From NCBI GenBank assembly GCA_951394405.1, contig OX596342.1, forward strand, positions 930,001 through 994,000: DNA of 64,000 nt, in the 5' to 3' direction. The DNA is from Coprinellus micaceus. Lineage: Eukaryota; Basidiomycota; Agaricomycetes; Agaricales; Psathyrellaceae. This document shows, piece after piece, positions 35,044-48,495 of the stretch. Numbering within the stretch: the first letter of the stretch is position 1; every line of letters begins with the position of its first letter. Made by a program: the position numbers and the translations under genes. The notes beneath the pieces are model-generated. The model searched no databases. It was not told the DNA's origin and was given only the letters and a program-made list of their open reading frames with translations.

Positions 35044-36800
35044 TGACTTTCCATCTCTGCATCTCCCTATATTAACGTCCCTCATTTATACAGCCTGTCC
35101 TTTCTTGCGTTGTTCTCTCGTCGCGACCTAGACCTTGTTCGCGATACACTGCATCGCTACTTCTCATCACGGTTCCTACGTACAGATTGGACTGCCCGAA
35201 GCACGCCCAGCTCTCATTCGACTTCACCACTGCGCTTTGGTCCTTTGCCTCCGTTCCGTCATCCACTCATACCTTCACGTTGCGCTTATGTTTATTAAGT
35301 TTTTTCTTGACGCGCGCCGTCGAGGTTGTTCCGGGACTGTTGTACTAGTACCCCATGTTTCGCTGGCCTATGTTACATTGCATTTCCATGTATTATTATC
35401 CACCTAGTAGGCATAACCGCATCTCGCTGCTCCTTGGTTTCTCCGATTGTGACGAACCCCTTCACGCCCCTCTCTTACTATATCATCAATGGTATCATCC
35501 TGGCTACGCTCTCTCCACAACACCCACCTTGTGAGCGCGGTCCAGCCCCGGACGCCTAATGCGCTGCAGCACCGAAATTGTGACATGGCTCTATCTCCAC
35601 CCCGACAGATGTGAGCACAATCATTCCGTTGTTTCGATTCAGGCCTGCCACGAAAAGTGAGGGGGAATAGGCGTTTTGATGGTGGAGATCTATACACAAA
35701 GGTCATGGGGCCCACCGGTTCATGCTGAGCGGTGCCTTCCCTTTTCCCATGAAGGTCTCGTGGCAATATATTAATCTGTCACGTCCGCAACTCGCTTTTT
35801 CTTCTGTGTGTCCCCAAGCGCCAGTAGAGCTCTAGAGAATATTACCCGAGTATTTAGAATATTCTGCGTGTGCCAGACGTTCCGATAACGCCTGGAGGAC
35901 CCTGCACCTTCAACAATACGACAAGATAACCATTGATTAATGAGCATTTGAATACAACACACCCGCCCCCAGGCCCTCAGACTCGGCTTCTTTGGTTCAT
36001 GATCCACGGAGCGATACCTGAGATTAGATCCCATGCTTAACGGAGACCTCCCCGAATCTCCGTTGGTGCTCTATGCTCGAGGTGCTCTACCCGCTCTCGC
36101 CATGGGTCACTGCATGCGACCCCGGTGTTCATGTAAGATCCGAAAAGGCGACACATTCCTCGAGTCCTTCGGATGGGGTCCACCTCCGTCTCGCCGCCCG
36201 TCGCACAGCACTCGCCGCAGCGAATGAAGGAGGGGCAAATACGACCGACGGCATATCTGAGGCGTAGTTGATAAGATGATGCACCTCTCCCGGTGGAACA
36301 TACGAATGTGTTCGGATTTGTGCAAAGGAAAACAACGGATTGGTATCGAAGCCAGCTGATGACTTCATTGCCCCAGTTACAACTCCTTATCCAGGCCGGG
36401 GGTGGCGAGCAATGCGGGGGTGACCCAGATAAACTTCGCAGTATCTTTATCTATCAGCTGAACAAGACGACTGCGACGAAGCTCACATTGCTGCTCCATC
36501 TCAAGACCCTACGGTGAAATAACTTGAAGCCGGATCTATTTTGGGGTCGGATCCGTGGCCGAACGGGGTGAAACGTCCCTTGTCATGCCGCAGTGGGGGA
36601 GCTGGTTTAGAAGGGTGCGTTGGAGTCTGAGTTTTACGCTTGGAGATAGGGAGCCCATGCTCGAAATCTCTACGATTGCAGGAATTGTCCGAAGGCCACA
36701 GATAAAATAAAATCAGAGGTATAAATGCAAAATGGAAGAAACAACAAAACGAAAAGACCATACTATTGTCTACACCGAGTAGCTCGGGGGTGAACGAAGG
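35044..36800. other. 1.8-kb spacer between convergent genes
   Basis: Holds the 3' sides of RING copy 1 and the R-SNARE gene. ORFs on both strands are short and unsupported. Confidence 0.5.
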
Positions 36801-37813
36801 TCACGCACTGCAGTGGCTGAGCCCAGCACCACAGAACTGGGCTACCAAGAGCCAAAGCAAGAACTGTACCCATATGGAAAAGCGCCAAACGTCGATCAGT
36901 AGGTTGCATAATTGACCAATGGTAGGAGGCTTACAAGGGCAAAGAAGAACGAAAGGATGAGAATCTTGGTGTTCTTCCACCACATTTCACGCCTAACGGA
37001 TCGAGCACCCCGTCTGAACGCCGTTGCTTGCCCAGCCATAACGTCAGTCTTGTCCACGAGTAAATCGATCCTCTCCCCTCGACTTAGGATTTGCTCCACA
37101 TTTTGCACCATGATATCCTTCACTTGGTTAAGCTCGTTTTGCGCTCTCGTCAATTCATCTTGTGGTGGTGCAGTGTTGAATTCGTGGACCAAGGAGGCGA
37201 TCACGGGTCCAAAAGTCCCTTGAAGACCGTAGGCAGGTGCGTCGTCTGACGGATTCGAAGACGAGGGTGCCGCGGTGAACTGCTTCTCTGTCAGCCGAAA
37301 ACAGCATAGAAGCAGAGGGATTTGTGCGTACCCTTCGTTGTAGCTCAGTGAGAAAGGCGAATGGCATCCTCCTGCCCGTGTTCTGTGAATCTCGAGGTTA
37401 TTCTGGGAGGTGACGACGAACATACCGCCCAGCCGCGTCGTCCGCCATAACGAGGTATGTAAACCCTCCCTCAGCGATGTAGTGAAAAAGGTATTGTTCC
37501 CAAACGTAGGTTAACTTGCTGTGACTTTGGTTAGGATATGCCAAACGTCAGATCACGACAAACGATCCCACCTATTGTTCGGTGGAATCTTGGACAAGAT
37601 GGTTTGGGTTGCTAGTTATGCTCCAAGTTAAGCTCTTCTTTGCGTTACTCAGAGCGTCGCCCATGACATGCCTTGGGAGAAATCTCGCTTGCCAGCCTTG
37701 TGTTCCGCCAGAACTGTAGAACCTCTCGCAACCAATGCGTGGATCTATCCAGTCCAGTCATGAGTTCCGGTGTTCCCCAACTCCAACAGCGTCCAATTGC
37801 ATACTAATGACAT
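36801..37813 (-). CDS. VAMP7-type R-SNARE (longin, SNARE motif, membrane anchor)
   Basis: Vesicle SNARE of the VAMP7/Nyv1 type, acting in fusion with vacuole/endosome or plasma membrane (role from family knowledge). Seven exons (37813-37805, 37744-37672, 37611-37572, 37524-37426, 37371-37332, 37285-36935, 36863-36801) give 224 aa. Longin domain: MSLIHALVARGSTVLAEHKA, TILSKIPPN, SKLTYVWEQYLFHYIAEGGF, then MPFAFLTELQRR. R-SNARE motif: ELTRAQNELNQVKDIMVQNV, EQILSRGERIDLLVDKTD with the zero-layer Arg, then MWWKNTKILI. The anchor is FLLWLLVAQFCGAGLSHC. The first exon codes three residues; intron 2 uses a GC donor (CAAG|GCATGT); exon 5 has a NAGNAG acceptor (CAGGAG) that could add or drop one Arg. 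Missed by ORF calling because of the short exons. Confidence 0.93.
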
Positions 37814-39803
37814 GGTGATTGGTCGAGAAACGAGAAGGGCTGGGTAGAAAAGTGAGGTTGGGATCGTCGTTGAGTCGCAACCAGCACGCGGCGGCGGCGG
37901 GGACGATGACGCACATCGTCCAACCTTCCCACAGTTGAGATGCCGGCGGTTATGGCATCGTGCCGAAGCCGGACTGTAAGCGCCCATAACGCGGCTTCCT
38001 ATGAAGGGCGCCACCTGCCGCCCGACAGAGCCGCGATGACTCTCCAAGGTAGCTGAGAATCAAGAATGCAGGGTCCTCGATTTATTTAGCTCTTCGATGA
38101 CGGTCCTCGGCTGGCCAGGTGCTTTTCTGGTGCGCCTCAACACAGTATCAGCGAGATTCAAGTAAGATGCTCGCTACTGTTGGCAATAATTGGCGGAACG
38201 CGAACACGACCGGAGCAGTATATCTGGTCCAAGTATTCCTATATCACCGCCGTCTGGTAGGGATCGTGTCCAAGATGACACGTCCAGAGGCAGACCATGT
38301 ATCATCACAATACTTTCCATATTTGTATCCTTCTTCTCAACTTTCTGGAGCAGCGACGGATTATGGTAAGGCTGTCTTAACAATGTGCCACAGGTTCGTT
38401 CCATCTTTCTCACTAGTGTCCGCAGTTACAGCGTCGCTCAGCTCGGATTCATTTGTTTTTCTTTGGTAGGTGTGGCTCTACTAGCCAATTAGATTTAAAA
38501 CCTCAAAATTCCTACCGATCCTGGTTTACGGCGGCACATCCAGAAGAGCGTGCCCATAGGCAGATGATCGTCGCACGTTTGATTACAAGACGGAGCGCCA
38601 ATGAGAAGCACTCCTCGATGCATTACGACACGACACTCACAAGTGTAAATTTGAGCTGTTTTTAGTGATCTAGGTCAGATGGTGTTTCCGTGGCGTCGAC
38701 ATTGTGTAACCTTTTGCGGAGAACCCTCAGCAACATTCGCAGCCAAGGAAAGCTGGACATTGATATGAAATACGGACGACCCCATCGAAGCCTCTAAAAT
38801 TGGAGGAAGGCTTACCTTTAAACCCTACTGGTGACTCGAACCCAGCAGGCGATCGCTTCGCCTGGGGGCGTGTAGAAATTTGAATAGAACCCTCGCCGCC
38901 ACTCCTCCTCGTGCAAGGACCGCGTCGAATCGAGAAACCACCCCAGCTTTTTAGAATGGATGGGCTGCTTCGGGCAAACACCAAGTCGTATGGGCAGCTA
39001 TCACGGTCGCGACATCGCCTAAAGGTCGGATAAGACACTGGCTTCGCGAAGGACCCGAAGGCAAAACCGGGCATGTTCCTGTAGGCGTAGAGATAAGGGA
39101 CAAAGAAGACAAAGAGCATTCCTCAGCCGGCCGTTGTCTGGGTGCCGTCCCCCGACATATTTGCTTCCTGTCTCAATGTCCATCGATAAGGCATTTGAAT
39201 GTCCGAATGGCTATGGAGTGGCATTCGTGGGCGGATGAAAGGAGATTGGAGGCGTTGTAGGTCGAAAGAAGATGTCGGTCCCCTGATAGACGCACCCCGG
39301 AATTCGATGGAAATACATCAGCCACCCGGGGCGTATGGTCACTTGTGGGTCCAGGGTGGACCGACGATGCTGCCCAGCCAATCACTTTCTGATCAGGGGG
39401 AAGCCTTCGAACCATGTCGGCCTCGTATCTTCTATCAGTTTGAGGATCAGTTCGATTGGGGGCTTCGGGGAAGTGCGGTGAGTGTAACGGAGAGCAAGTA
39501 GAACATGGTCTCGCGAGGACAACAAAGGAAAGGTTGACTATACCAAGGAGCAACATAGCCAGATGAATGGCCCTGGGTAGGTAGATCTGCAGAGATGGGT
39601 AGCAAAGGTACATATATACATTCGGATGGTGCTTGAAATCAGGTCGTTCCATGGTCGTTACGAGCATGAGAAGGTAAAAGGAGACCGTAGCTGTTCGTAA
39701 GGGTAACTTGGGGGAAAGGAGTAGAAACAGTGTGGGGACCAGTGGGGGGATGAATGCAAGGCATCCGATGAAAGAGAGAAATGAAACGGCAACAGTGTAC
39801 TGC
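37814..39803. other. 2-kb intergenic region
   Basis: Lies between the R-SNARE start and the RING copy 2 stop. A 164-codon ORF (39173-39667, -) with one hydrophobic stretch and a 130-codon ORF (38727-39119, -) have no recognisable motif and are left uncalled. Confidence 0.4.
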
Positions 39804-42800
39804 TCAGTTATCTGTGCCGTAGTCGCGACTCAGTGAGCGGAGGAACTGGGTCTGTCCAATCGGTACAGGCTTCGGCTGCGAAATAGGCAAGCTTCCCGAT
39901 GGGCGGTTCCTGATAGTATAATCCCGGTCTGCATTCGATATCGCAAGTCCAAGGGCATTGCCAGATGAAGGTAGGTCCGTGTGATAACCCGCATCGTTAT
40001 CCCATTGGCTGTCAGTCGCAGGGGCAGAAGCAGGGGGTGCGATCGAGCCCGAGCTGTTCGAGTGCAACGATAAGGATGACAGCGACGCTTGGTTCACTGT
40101 CGGCACGGTTGCGAGAGAGATGCGGCGTGGGCGATGCCCGTTGACCCGCTCTCCTGTTGGAACCTGAGAGGCGGAATGTCTTGAACGGTGTTGGTGGGCA
40201 TCTCGCCTGGAGCTGGGAGGATGCCCATTCCGGGAGGAGTGTCTCGCCTGAGTATCCAGGATAGCGGCGCTGGCAGAGTGGATGGCGCTTGGGAAGGGTT
40301 GTTGAATGGGGAGGTAAGGCATGGGTGGGTTTTGGTGTTCGGGGATGGATATTGCTTGGGTATGGCGACTCCCGTGGCCTGGAGCCTGAACAGGAGCGGA
40401 GACGGGGTGAGGTCCCCAAGGTTGTTCGTGGGGAGCTGCCCCAGAAGTGTGTCCTTGTTCCCAGCTTCGAGTTCCTGGACGCGATGGAGGATTAGATCGG
40501 GCGGATACGACAGCAGGTCCGTTATGAGGATGTCTGACAGGGGCGGGAGCATCTTCCACCTCCGTGTCTTCATCTTCATCGTCGTCGTCGTCGTCTTCGC
40601 TGCTGCCGGATTCTGGCGGAGGATGTGCCCCTGCCGGTACCGGAGGCGGTGAGGGTCGGGCAGGGCTCTGGAAGGGCGCGTCAGTAGTGGGCATGGGGGC
40701 TTGCGCAGGCAACGTTCGAAGATTTAGGGACAAGAAGCTGCTGGGGGATGGCGGGGGCAGGGTAGAGACGGTTCCCCAAGATTCGACCGTGCTGGTACTT
40801 TGGATACTGCGTCTAGACGCAGGCGTATGCATAACATTTGCACTTGTCTGTTCCAGGGATTCCAACTGTTGTGGTTGCAGTGGTATCCGGGGCGTAGGCT
40901 GGGCCAGAGGTGGGGCGGCGGAACTGGGCCGTCGAGGGGGCTGGAGAGCTACTGGAGGCGTGCGGGCACGTTGCTGTATCACTGAATGCTGTGGTGTAGG
41001 CCCACTAGTCTGTGACCTGGACATAGTCCGTCGACGTTGTGGAGGGTTATCGGAAAGCATAGCAAGCGTTGCGCTACTTTCCGGCCTCCTCCCCTCGCCA
41101 CTGGCCCTGTCTTGGCGGTGCGTGCGGTGGTTTCGGGAAGAACTTGAAGGCTGGGACGGCGTACTCGTACCGCTATCCTCCGCGTGGGCTTCTACGCGGG
41201 TTCGATGAGAAGGGGGTCCCCTCTCACTCTCCCGTGGCCGGTCGCGTCGACTGCGATAATCCCTCCGCTCCCTGTCAGGGTCGCGCTCACGTCGCTCGCG
41301 TTCTTTGTCTTTCTCCCGACGTCTGCGCCTCCTTTCCTGCCGCTCACGGTCCGAATCCGAGCCACCAGCATCCAGGTCGCTATCCCTTGCCCTACTCCCG
41401 GACGCGATGGGTCTGTGCAAAGCTTGGTACCCATTGTTATATCCTTCAGCGAACCCGTTTGCGTATTCAGGGAGGGTTGCCGCAAGTACTGAGTAGGGGT
41501 CTGCAACATCTCTTGCTGGATCGAATAGCCTGTGTTGTGCATTCAGGCGCGCTTCGTGGTCTGGCGGTTTGAATGCATGCAATCCCCTTTCAAGTTCGGC
41601 GTCGGGATCGGGAGGGACAAACTTGGATTTGGGACTGGCACCTGGAATGATGCCAGCTTTCGGCTTCGAGGTTTCGTGCGGGGGAAGATAGGGTGGTGGC
41701 ATTGACCCATATACCGAGATTGTAGCCTCCGGCCTTTCTCGAGATTTCCCCTTACGGTCTTTCTTCACCCCATTGGAGTCGCTGAGGACGTGAGGTTGGT
41801 TCTCTCGTTCATCGTCTCCATACAGATTACGAGGGTGGACATAGGAGACCCCGAGCGATGTCTGGCCTCGAGCGGGGGGAAGCATAGACCGGCCATTGTC
41901 GTTGAACCAGGCTTGAGACCCATTTCCCTGGCCAAACCCTGCGTAACGGTCGAATGATATTGGCTGAGGCGGCGCAGGTAAGGGATTCTTGAGTTGTGTT
42001 CGGCGTTGGATTTCGGCGCGGAGGTGCTCAATCTCGCCCTGTGCTGAGACCAACTAGTATACCTAAGTTTCAGGACCTAAGAAGACAAGCGATATAACAT
42101 ACCAGTCTTCAAGAATAGCATATATGTTAATCCAAGGCAACGGAATATGTGAGGGTGGAACTTACGCCTGAAGTTCGTTTGCCCGCGCCACAAGGTTCAT
42201 TTCGACGGCCACGAATCGCTCCTTCTCAGCCTTCACAGTCTCTTCCGTCTCGCGCACCTCTCGTTTCAGAACGGCCATATCCCGTTTGCCTTGTATCCCC
42301 ATTTCTCTGAGCTCATGATACTTTGCTAGCGCATCTTTAGCTTTACGCAATGGCTCAGCCTACGAGAAGGATTATCTGGTCAAACCAGTGGGCGTTGTGA
42401 GTAGGAGTCCTGTCACGCACCACATCCTCAGCTTTGCCAGTTAAATAGGTCTCCACTTCCGCCTGGAGATCCTGCCGGATGTCTTCCGAAGCCTCGAACG
42501 ACGTTACAACTCGCTGTAGCAGATCGGCTTCTCGAGGATCTTCCTGGCCTTCAGGGCGATCGACATGCAATTTCTTCATGCGGGAGGGGTCGAAGTTCTT
42601 GCGGCACATGGGACATTTTGGAGGTACGACAGAATCCAGACAACTTTATTGGGCTATACGTTAACTCTTTTCAAGATATTGTAGAGACAGAGACGCACGC
42701 CTTGCAGAACACATGCCCGCAGGGAATGGCATAAGGTACCATCTCATCCTCCGAACTGAAAGCCTCCAAGCAAACATCGCACCGGCTAGATGGGTGCAAG

Positions 42801-42808
42801 ACGAACAT
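39804..42808 (-). CDS. RING-finger / coiled-coil / Ser-Pro-rich protein, copy 2
   Basis: Paralog of RING copy 1. Exons 42808-42699, 42643-42421, 42359-42166, a 4-nt micro-exon 42106-42103, and 42053-39804 give 926 aa. The N-terminal RING is CDVCLEAF ... YAIPCGHVFCKACL ... CPMCRKNFDPSRM. A coiled coil follows (KAKDALAKYHELREMGIQGK to ISQ/EIEHLRAEIQRR). A long tail has RS/RE-rich runs, an acidic stretch (40555-40600) and many Ser/Pro/His residues. It is predicted to be an E3 ligase with a disordered substrate or scaffold arm; this is inference. It is on the opposite strand from copies 1 and 3, so the family spread by more than simple tandem copying. Confidence 0.85.
42103..42106 (-). other. 4-nt micro-exon of RING copy 2
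   Basis: Minus-strand ACTG lies between CTTGAAG and GTATGT. It completes GC|A and adds CTG, leading into TTG GTC TCA (LVSAQGEIEHL). Introns of 59 and 49 nt flank it. Position and phase match copies 1 and 3. Confidence 0.75.
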
Positions 42809-45800
42809 AGTTTTCCCCGGGCGTTCCTATGGGCCACAATCTCGACGAGAGACAACCTTGGGTCTTAACTGTTTGCGGGCGCTGACGGTATGGTATGCGC
42901 AAGTGCCGGCATTCACGACGCCAGTTGTGACTCGAGCGCGATGACTCCTGGCCCTTTCCGCGGCCCTCGCGCGATGGCCTTGAGAGAGGACGAAAGGTGC
43001 CCAGCCAGGATATATGGTTATGAAGAAAGAGACAAGAGCATCATCCACAACGTCCCCACACAACCCTCGCTGCCTCGAGGAATTCGTTGATGAAACCGGC
43101 CCCATTTGATGAGCGATTCTTCGCTCATCACATCCTCTTGAGAGCAACACTCATGGCGCCTGGGGCTGAGCAATGTCTGAGGTCTTCTAGCAACTCTGAG
43201 GAGACCTAGATCGATTTAGAAGGGGTCTAGGTGCGTACAACCTTGTTCCTGGTGGATCGCCTTCTGACAAGAGTAGTTTTGTCTCGTTCCTCAAGGTTGT
43301 TTGGGGTGTTGCTCACCAAGTGTATCTGAGTCTCACCTTGACTTCTACGCGGGTCCAGATGGCTATTTGTGAATGCAAAGGCCGCTCTGTCCCTAGCGGC
43401 TACATGATCACCGTATCGCCAGTTGCGCGTCCAGATCGATACCAGCGACATCTCTTCCAACGGGTGAAATGCGTCTCCATGGCGCAGTTGGATGGAGATC
43501 ATGACCGTGACTCTAACTAGGTCTTGGGACGGCGCTCAAGCCCCATCCTATACTCCGTCCCCATCTCGTCCGGAGTCGCAGTGTGTAGCTTTTGAGGGCC
43601 GAGGTTGGGAGTCTTGGGGAGTCCACCGAGCCCAACCGTCATGGATGTGGGTATCGGATGTCGCCGGTCGCGGTAAGACCTCATTAACAGCAACGCATAC
43701 TGGTGGCCTAACCCTCTCTCCTATAAACAGGTGGCAAAAATGGGCTATTAGGAAATGAAGGTTTGAGATCAACAACACCGTCGTGGGCACCCATCTTCCT
43801 CCGCCGGGCTACGCTCCACATAGGCTTTTCCAGGCCCTCAAAGGCATTTCGATCACGTCCACATCGTTTGGGGGCGTCACTTTCTCCAGATTCAGACAGG
43901 GGTTACGAGGGAGGGCGTCAACATTTTTCCGACGAATGTCCCATCGTGATGCAGGGTGTGCGTGGCTGCAGATCTCTAGCTAATCAAAAACGCGGAGACT
44001 CTGGAGCTCTCACCACGATTTCAATGGAACCAGGAGCGGGTTGACGAAAAGCAGATGACCATTAACCCGGGCACTTTCGTGGGACTGCCTTTGACGCTCC
44101 TTCTACAAATGTCATAGGACGCAGCCCCCCGACCCTGCCTTTCTGACATTTGTACATCTCTTCAGCTGCACTTCACGCAAATAATGCAAACCCCTCAACC
44201 TTCTGTGAAGCGAGGACATCGTGTCTGATAATTATACTCCTTATCGTTGGTCTCCCGAGAATCCCTCAGTCTTCGGTGGACCTGTTATGGTTCTGGGGTG
44301 ACCGTTCAAGGAGAGTGTAGGAGCTCCAACGCTCGGGATCGCGCTCTGGAATACCCGAGACACCATCCCGCTCCCTGAAATAGGTGAGTGAGGCAACTAG
44401 CTGCCCCATACTGGCCCGAGGTCGAGCAATGGAAGAGCACTCATTATGGCACCCTCGGCTACTACCCCACACTCTGATCGGTTTCCTCACCACCCACGAC
44501 TTCCCTTCTCCCACTCAACATCCTCAAAATAGCTCTGGATGAAAGACGTCGTCACCCCCTTGCGGGTCTCGAAGGCCAGAGAGGTCAACTGACATAGAGA
44601 GATACGAAACTTCCTTTTTGGACGATGTTCTCTTTAAAGAAGAGAGGTTCTTGTTTACCTCTTCGGTGCGGTCTCGGCGTGGACCTTCTCCATCTAAATG
44701 CGCTTCCCGACGGCATCTACTAAACTGCTAGAGTGCAAGCCGTGGAGACTAGGCTCAGCCCTTGGTTCGTCACATCGGCTTTTATTTCTTTCTCTTTTCG
44801 ATCGTCCAACCAGGCCCTCCCTAGATGCTCTTCCGTCCCTGTCGTGTTTTGAATCGCCCTCGATATTGATCACATCTCTCCTTCCGCAGTGCCTTTTGCT
44901 CTCGGCTCACCGGCTACAGTACCCTCAAGTCTGTGGTGGCAGTAACCAGCTGACTTCTGGTGCTCTTCCCTGCCAGTGTGATTTACATGAAGGGGCAGAA
45001 GGCAGCTGGCGTTTACGCGAACTGGCGCCTATCTCTGGTGAAAGTAGTGACGTTCGCTACGAATTCATCTTTGATCCTGTCAAACCTCAACTCAAATATC
45101 TGTCAGCTGGATTACATTGAGGACTCGTTCCTGCTCAGGTGAGCTGAGTCGACAAATCGACTAATGACCTTGCTCCTCGATCGGGATCACTTCGCAGATT
45201 CATCGTCTGCACAGGCGTGCATGACGCCCTGCTTGTAAACATATGACGCCAACGACGCTACGTCCTCCCGCACGTACCCCACCCTTCTCCATCGCGGGCT
45301 ACTCTCCAACTTCCGCCTCTTTCACAGAGGATTCCACCGGAGCCTGTACGCCCCCACCACGTCGCCACTCAAGAATCGATGGAATTGGGAATACTCAATC
45401 CAACGGAACGGAACGTCGCTCTCTCATCCCCTCCGATTCGGTTTCGGGGTCGGTTATTATCTTTCCTTCTGGCTCATATGGTCATTGGCATACGGGGTGC
45501 CACCCTTTCATTGAGGAGTCTCCGAGTCTTTTTCCAGGTCCTTCTCATCGATCGTAATGGTGGAGTGAATGATAGAAGACGCCCGGGGCGTGCCAAAGGT
45601 TCTTTCTCCCTCTGGCGAAAGGAGGGGTTCGCGGGAGGTGTTGGGGCTGCCAATTGCTTACCCTGGAGAGTTCTTTCGCAGGATTGGATGGTGATACTCT
45701 GTTGTGGGTGCGCCTGGCCGTTGTCCTATCAGTGTCGGTGTGAAGTGATGTTGGTGGCTGACGTGTATTTCGCTTAGGATTACAATGGGGTGTTCATATT

Positions 45801-48477
45801 CCATTCTTTCACACTTCTCACTCGCGCAGCCAGCGAGCGCTCAGGGTTGAGTGAGTTACTGGAACTTTCTATGACGAGAGCATCTCGCTTACAGTGGGAG
45901 GGTGAGGTGGAAATGAAACGGAAGCATGGGCAACGAGGGCGCGGAGATGAACCTTGTTCTCAACGATGACTATCGGAGTTCGGGGCAGCACGGACACCGT
46001 TGTCTAGTAAGTTATCAACCATCCCAGCACTTCGCGTCGCCAAAACATCGCATCGCGGCCAGCAGTAGATACAACCTCCGCGGGGCACTTCCTCTTCGTG
46101 CCATCCAATCACACGACTTCGCCCTTCCCAACACCTCTCAGCAAATCAGTCGCGTTGTTGGGAGCAACCCTCGTTCATTTCGAGCACGAGGTAACCTAAA
46201 CAGCCTCTTTCGTGACGATCGAGCGCGCGGGATCCCTGCGGTTCCTAAGTATGATTTGCGCACACCAGCGAATCATCTCATTGCCAACACGAAACGCCTA
46301 TCATCTTCACAGAAGGTGGAACAGGTCCTTAGCATCGAGGTGGCGGTAAGGTTACCTGCCCAAGATTAGAGTTCACGCGGACTCCCTGCACCTCCTTGCA
46401 GCGTATGGCAATGTGGGTACTTGGCGCACGACAGCGTTCTTTGGAAAACGTCTTTTTCATCCCAAGATGAATGCTGCACCCCCGCTTAGTCTAGCACGTT
46501 CACTCACTCCCTCCTCACATTACGTTTGGTAAGCCCTTGCCTTATTCCTCTACGCCGCTCGCGAATCTCCTTACCCTCATGTCGTTTTTGTTAACATATG
46601 GAATGTGAATCGCGACCCGATATGGTGCGAGACCCTAGTGGACTTGGGTCTGTGGAGCTCTGGACTCGTAGACGGTGGGCAAAAGGGCGCGATCGAACGG
46701 AGAGTGACCTAGGTTCTAACGATTGTGTGATTTGCTGAGGGGAGCTCACCCTCAATTATGCGCCGGGCTGTGATTGCTATACTGGGCGTGCTTTGCATCT
46801 TAGCCATGAACGTTGTGATATCCAAGTTGGCGCACATTTCAAGGCAAGCAGGCTTGCGTCCATGTCGACATGAACCGAAGATCATCTCCCTCGAGCACTC
46901 TGGACTGAGACGACAGGTTCAGGCAGAGACCCTGAGGTGTCATTTTAGACTCGTGTCGCGATTCTATTTTACCTCGGTTCGAGGAGTGGTTCAGCTCTAG
47001 CCGAGCTGTCGCGCTTTGCTTTGCGTATCACCGCCTCCTAGACTCCCGACGTCGAACGGGGGCGCAAATTAAGGGCGCGCAGCACACAAGAAATCATTCG
47101 GACTTTCGTCTCTCTCTTTCCACTTTCAAGGAACTCAAACCCATTTCGCTTGTCTCCGATGCTGTTTCAGGATATTCCTCGCGGCGCTCGGCTCTGACTT
47201 TCCAAAACAAAGCGCCATTCCCAGAGTTTGCTGTCAAGAACGCCTCCCACAATCCAAACCCTATCCGCTCACATTCAATCTTATCAGAAGATGACCACCA
47301 TACAACGAGGCAAGCGCGAGGTCCTTACATACATTTGTATTCATCGGGCGCACTTATCTATTTAAACAAGCGCTCGTGGTGATCGGAGGAGGAAGTTGCG
47401 AAGTGTTGGGTCGAATTGGCTAGATTTGGGCAAGTTTCATACTGGTTTTGGGAAGTGGGCCCCTGGAAGTAGAGAACAGTGGATTATTGGGTGAAGGTAA
47501 GGCGCAGCCGCGAGGCCAGAGGATAGGATGATAGGGTAGTTCTCCGAGCTGTATGCTTAGGGATCCTCGGCGTTTCGCGTGCGGGAGTGGGTGGCTCAGT
47601 GCGGTGATGTCATGTTGCATCCTCAATGGCCATCTCGGTGGGGGCACGGCTTCCGATGGAAAGGCCTACGATCCGTACGGGGTGCCTGTTTACTACAACG
47701 CCTTACTATATGATTTTCGAATCCGTAATAGGAATAGCACGGGTTCTCGTTAAGCTCAGCTTCCTAATTCATATCCAAACCTTGTCTGGAAGATTACGAT
47801 CGAAGAGTTCAATTCAAGCCTTGCGGCTACCGCCGCAGCTGAGGTGCCTACGGCTCGGGGAGACTGATGATGATGAACGCGGTCCGCACCGGGTCTAACG
47901 ATTTACATTGAGCAAGGCCCGAGGGCGGTTGTGGTACCGCCATCTCCGCATTTCCTGAAGCATTCAACTCGAGAGGCCATAACATTCCGGCCCTCGCGTA
48001 TCGCATGCATCGCATACCGGATCCTTCTTGACTCTCGCCAAATTCCAGAAATCCAGCCTAAGCCACAACCATCATCGGGCACTCAACCGATGTCTAAGCA
48101 ACATTTAGTTCCATTCCCTTCGGAACGTAGATCCAAGGCCCAGGACCTGCTCGGACCGAGCTCTCATGCACGAGGAACCGGAATAATGCCAAGAGCGCGA
48201 ACACGAGGCGGGGCGTTTACGAGATTTCCCTGGACTCTCTATTGTGTCATAGGCCACGATGCGGATTATGTGGTAATAAATACTGCAATTCACTTCGCTT
48301 AGATATCGCTTAGGCCCTGAACTAATGTCCGAGTGCATTCTGAGACCGAGTCTTCTCAGGGTTCTATAAACCTTCATTGAGTCCTTGGAGCTTGGAGATC
48401 ACCACTGCTGGTCAATCAACAGCTTTGATGAATATCTAGAGTAGACACGGGGAACGTCTCTGCGGCGCTGTTATGTC

Positions 48478-48495
48478 CGCCTACATATGTAGGCG
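48478..48495. repeat. Perfect 18-bp palindrome
   Basis: CGCCTACATATGTAGGCG is identical to its own reverse complement. It is a possible dimeric factor site. Confidence 0.7.

Noticed and set aside
38820..38870. GACTCGAACCC string resembling a minus-strand tRNA T-arm
   Set aside because: No D-arm, anticodon arm or acceptor stem can be paired upstream.
39173..39667. 164-codon minus-strand ORF with one hydrophobic stretch
   Set aside because: No family motif, no cleavage-site pattern or introns typical of neighbouring genes; length is within chance for this composition.
45926..46369. 147-codon plus-strand ORF
   Set aside because: No recognisable domain, and isolated in the gene-poor region; kept only as a note.
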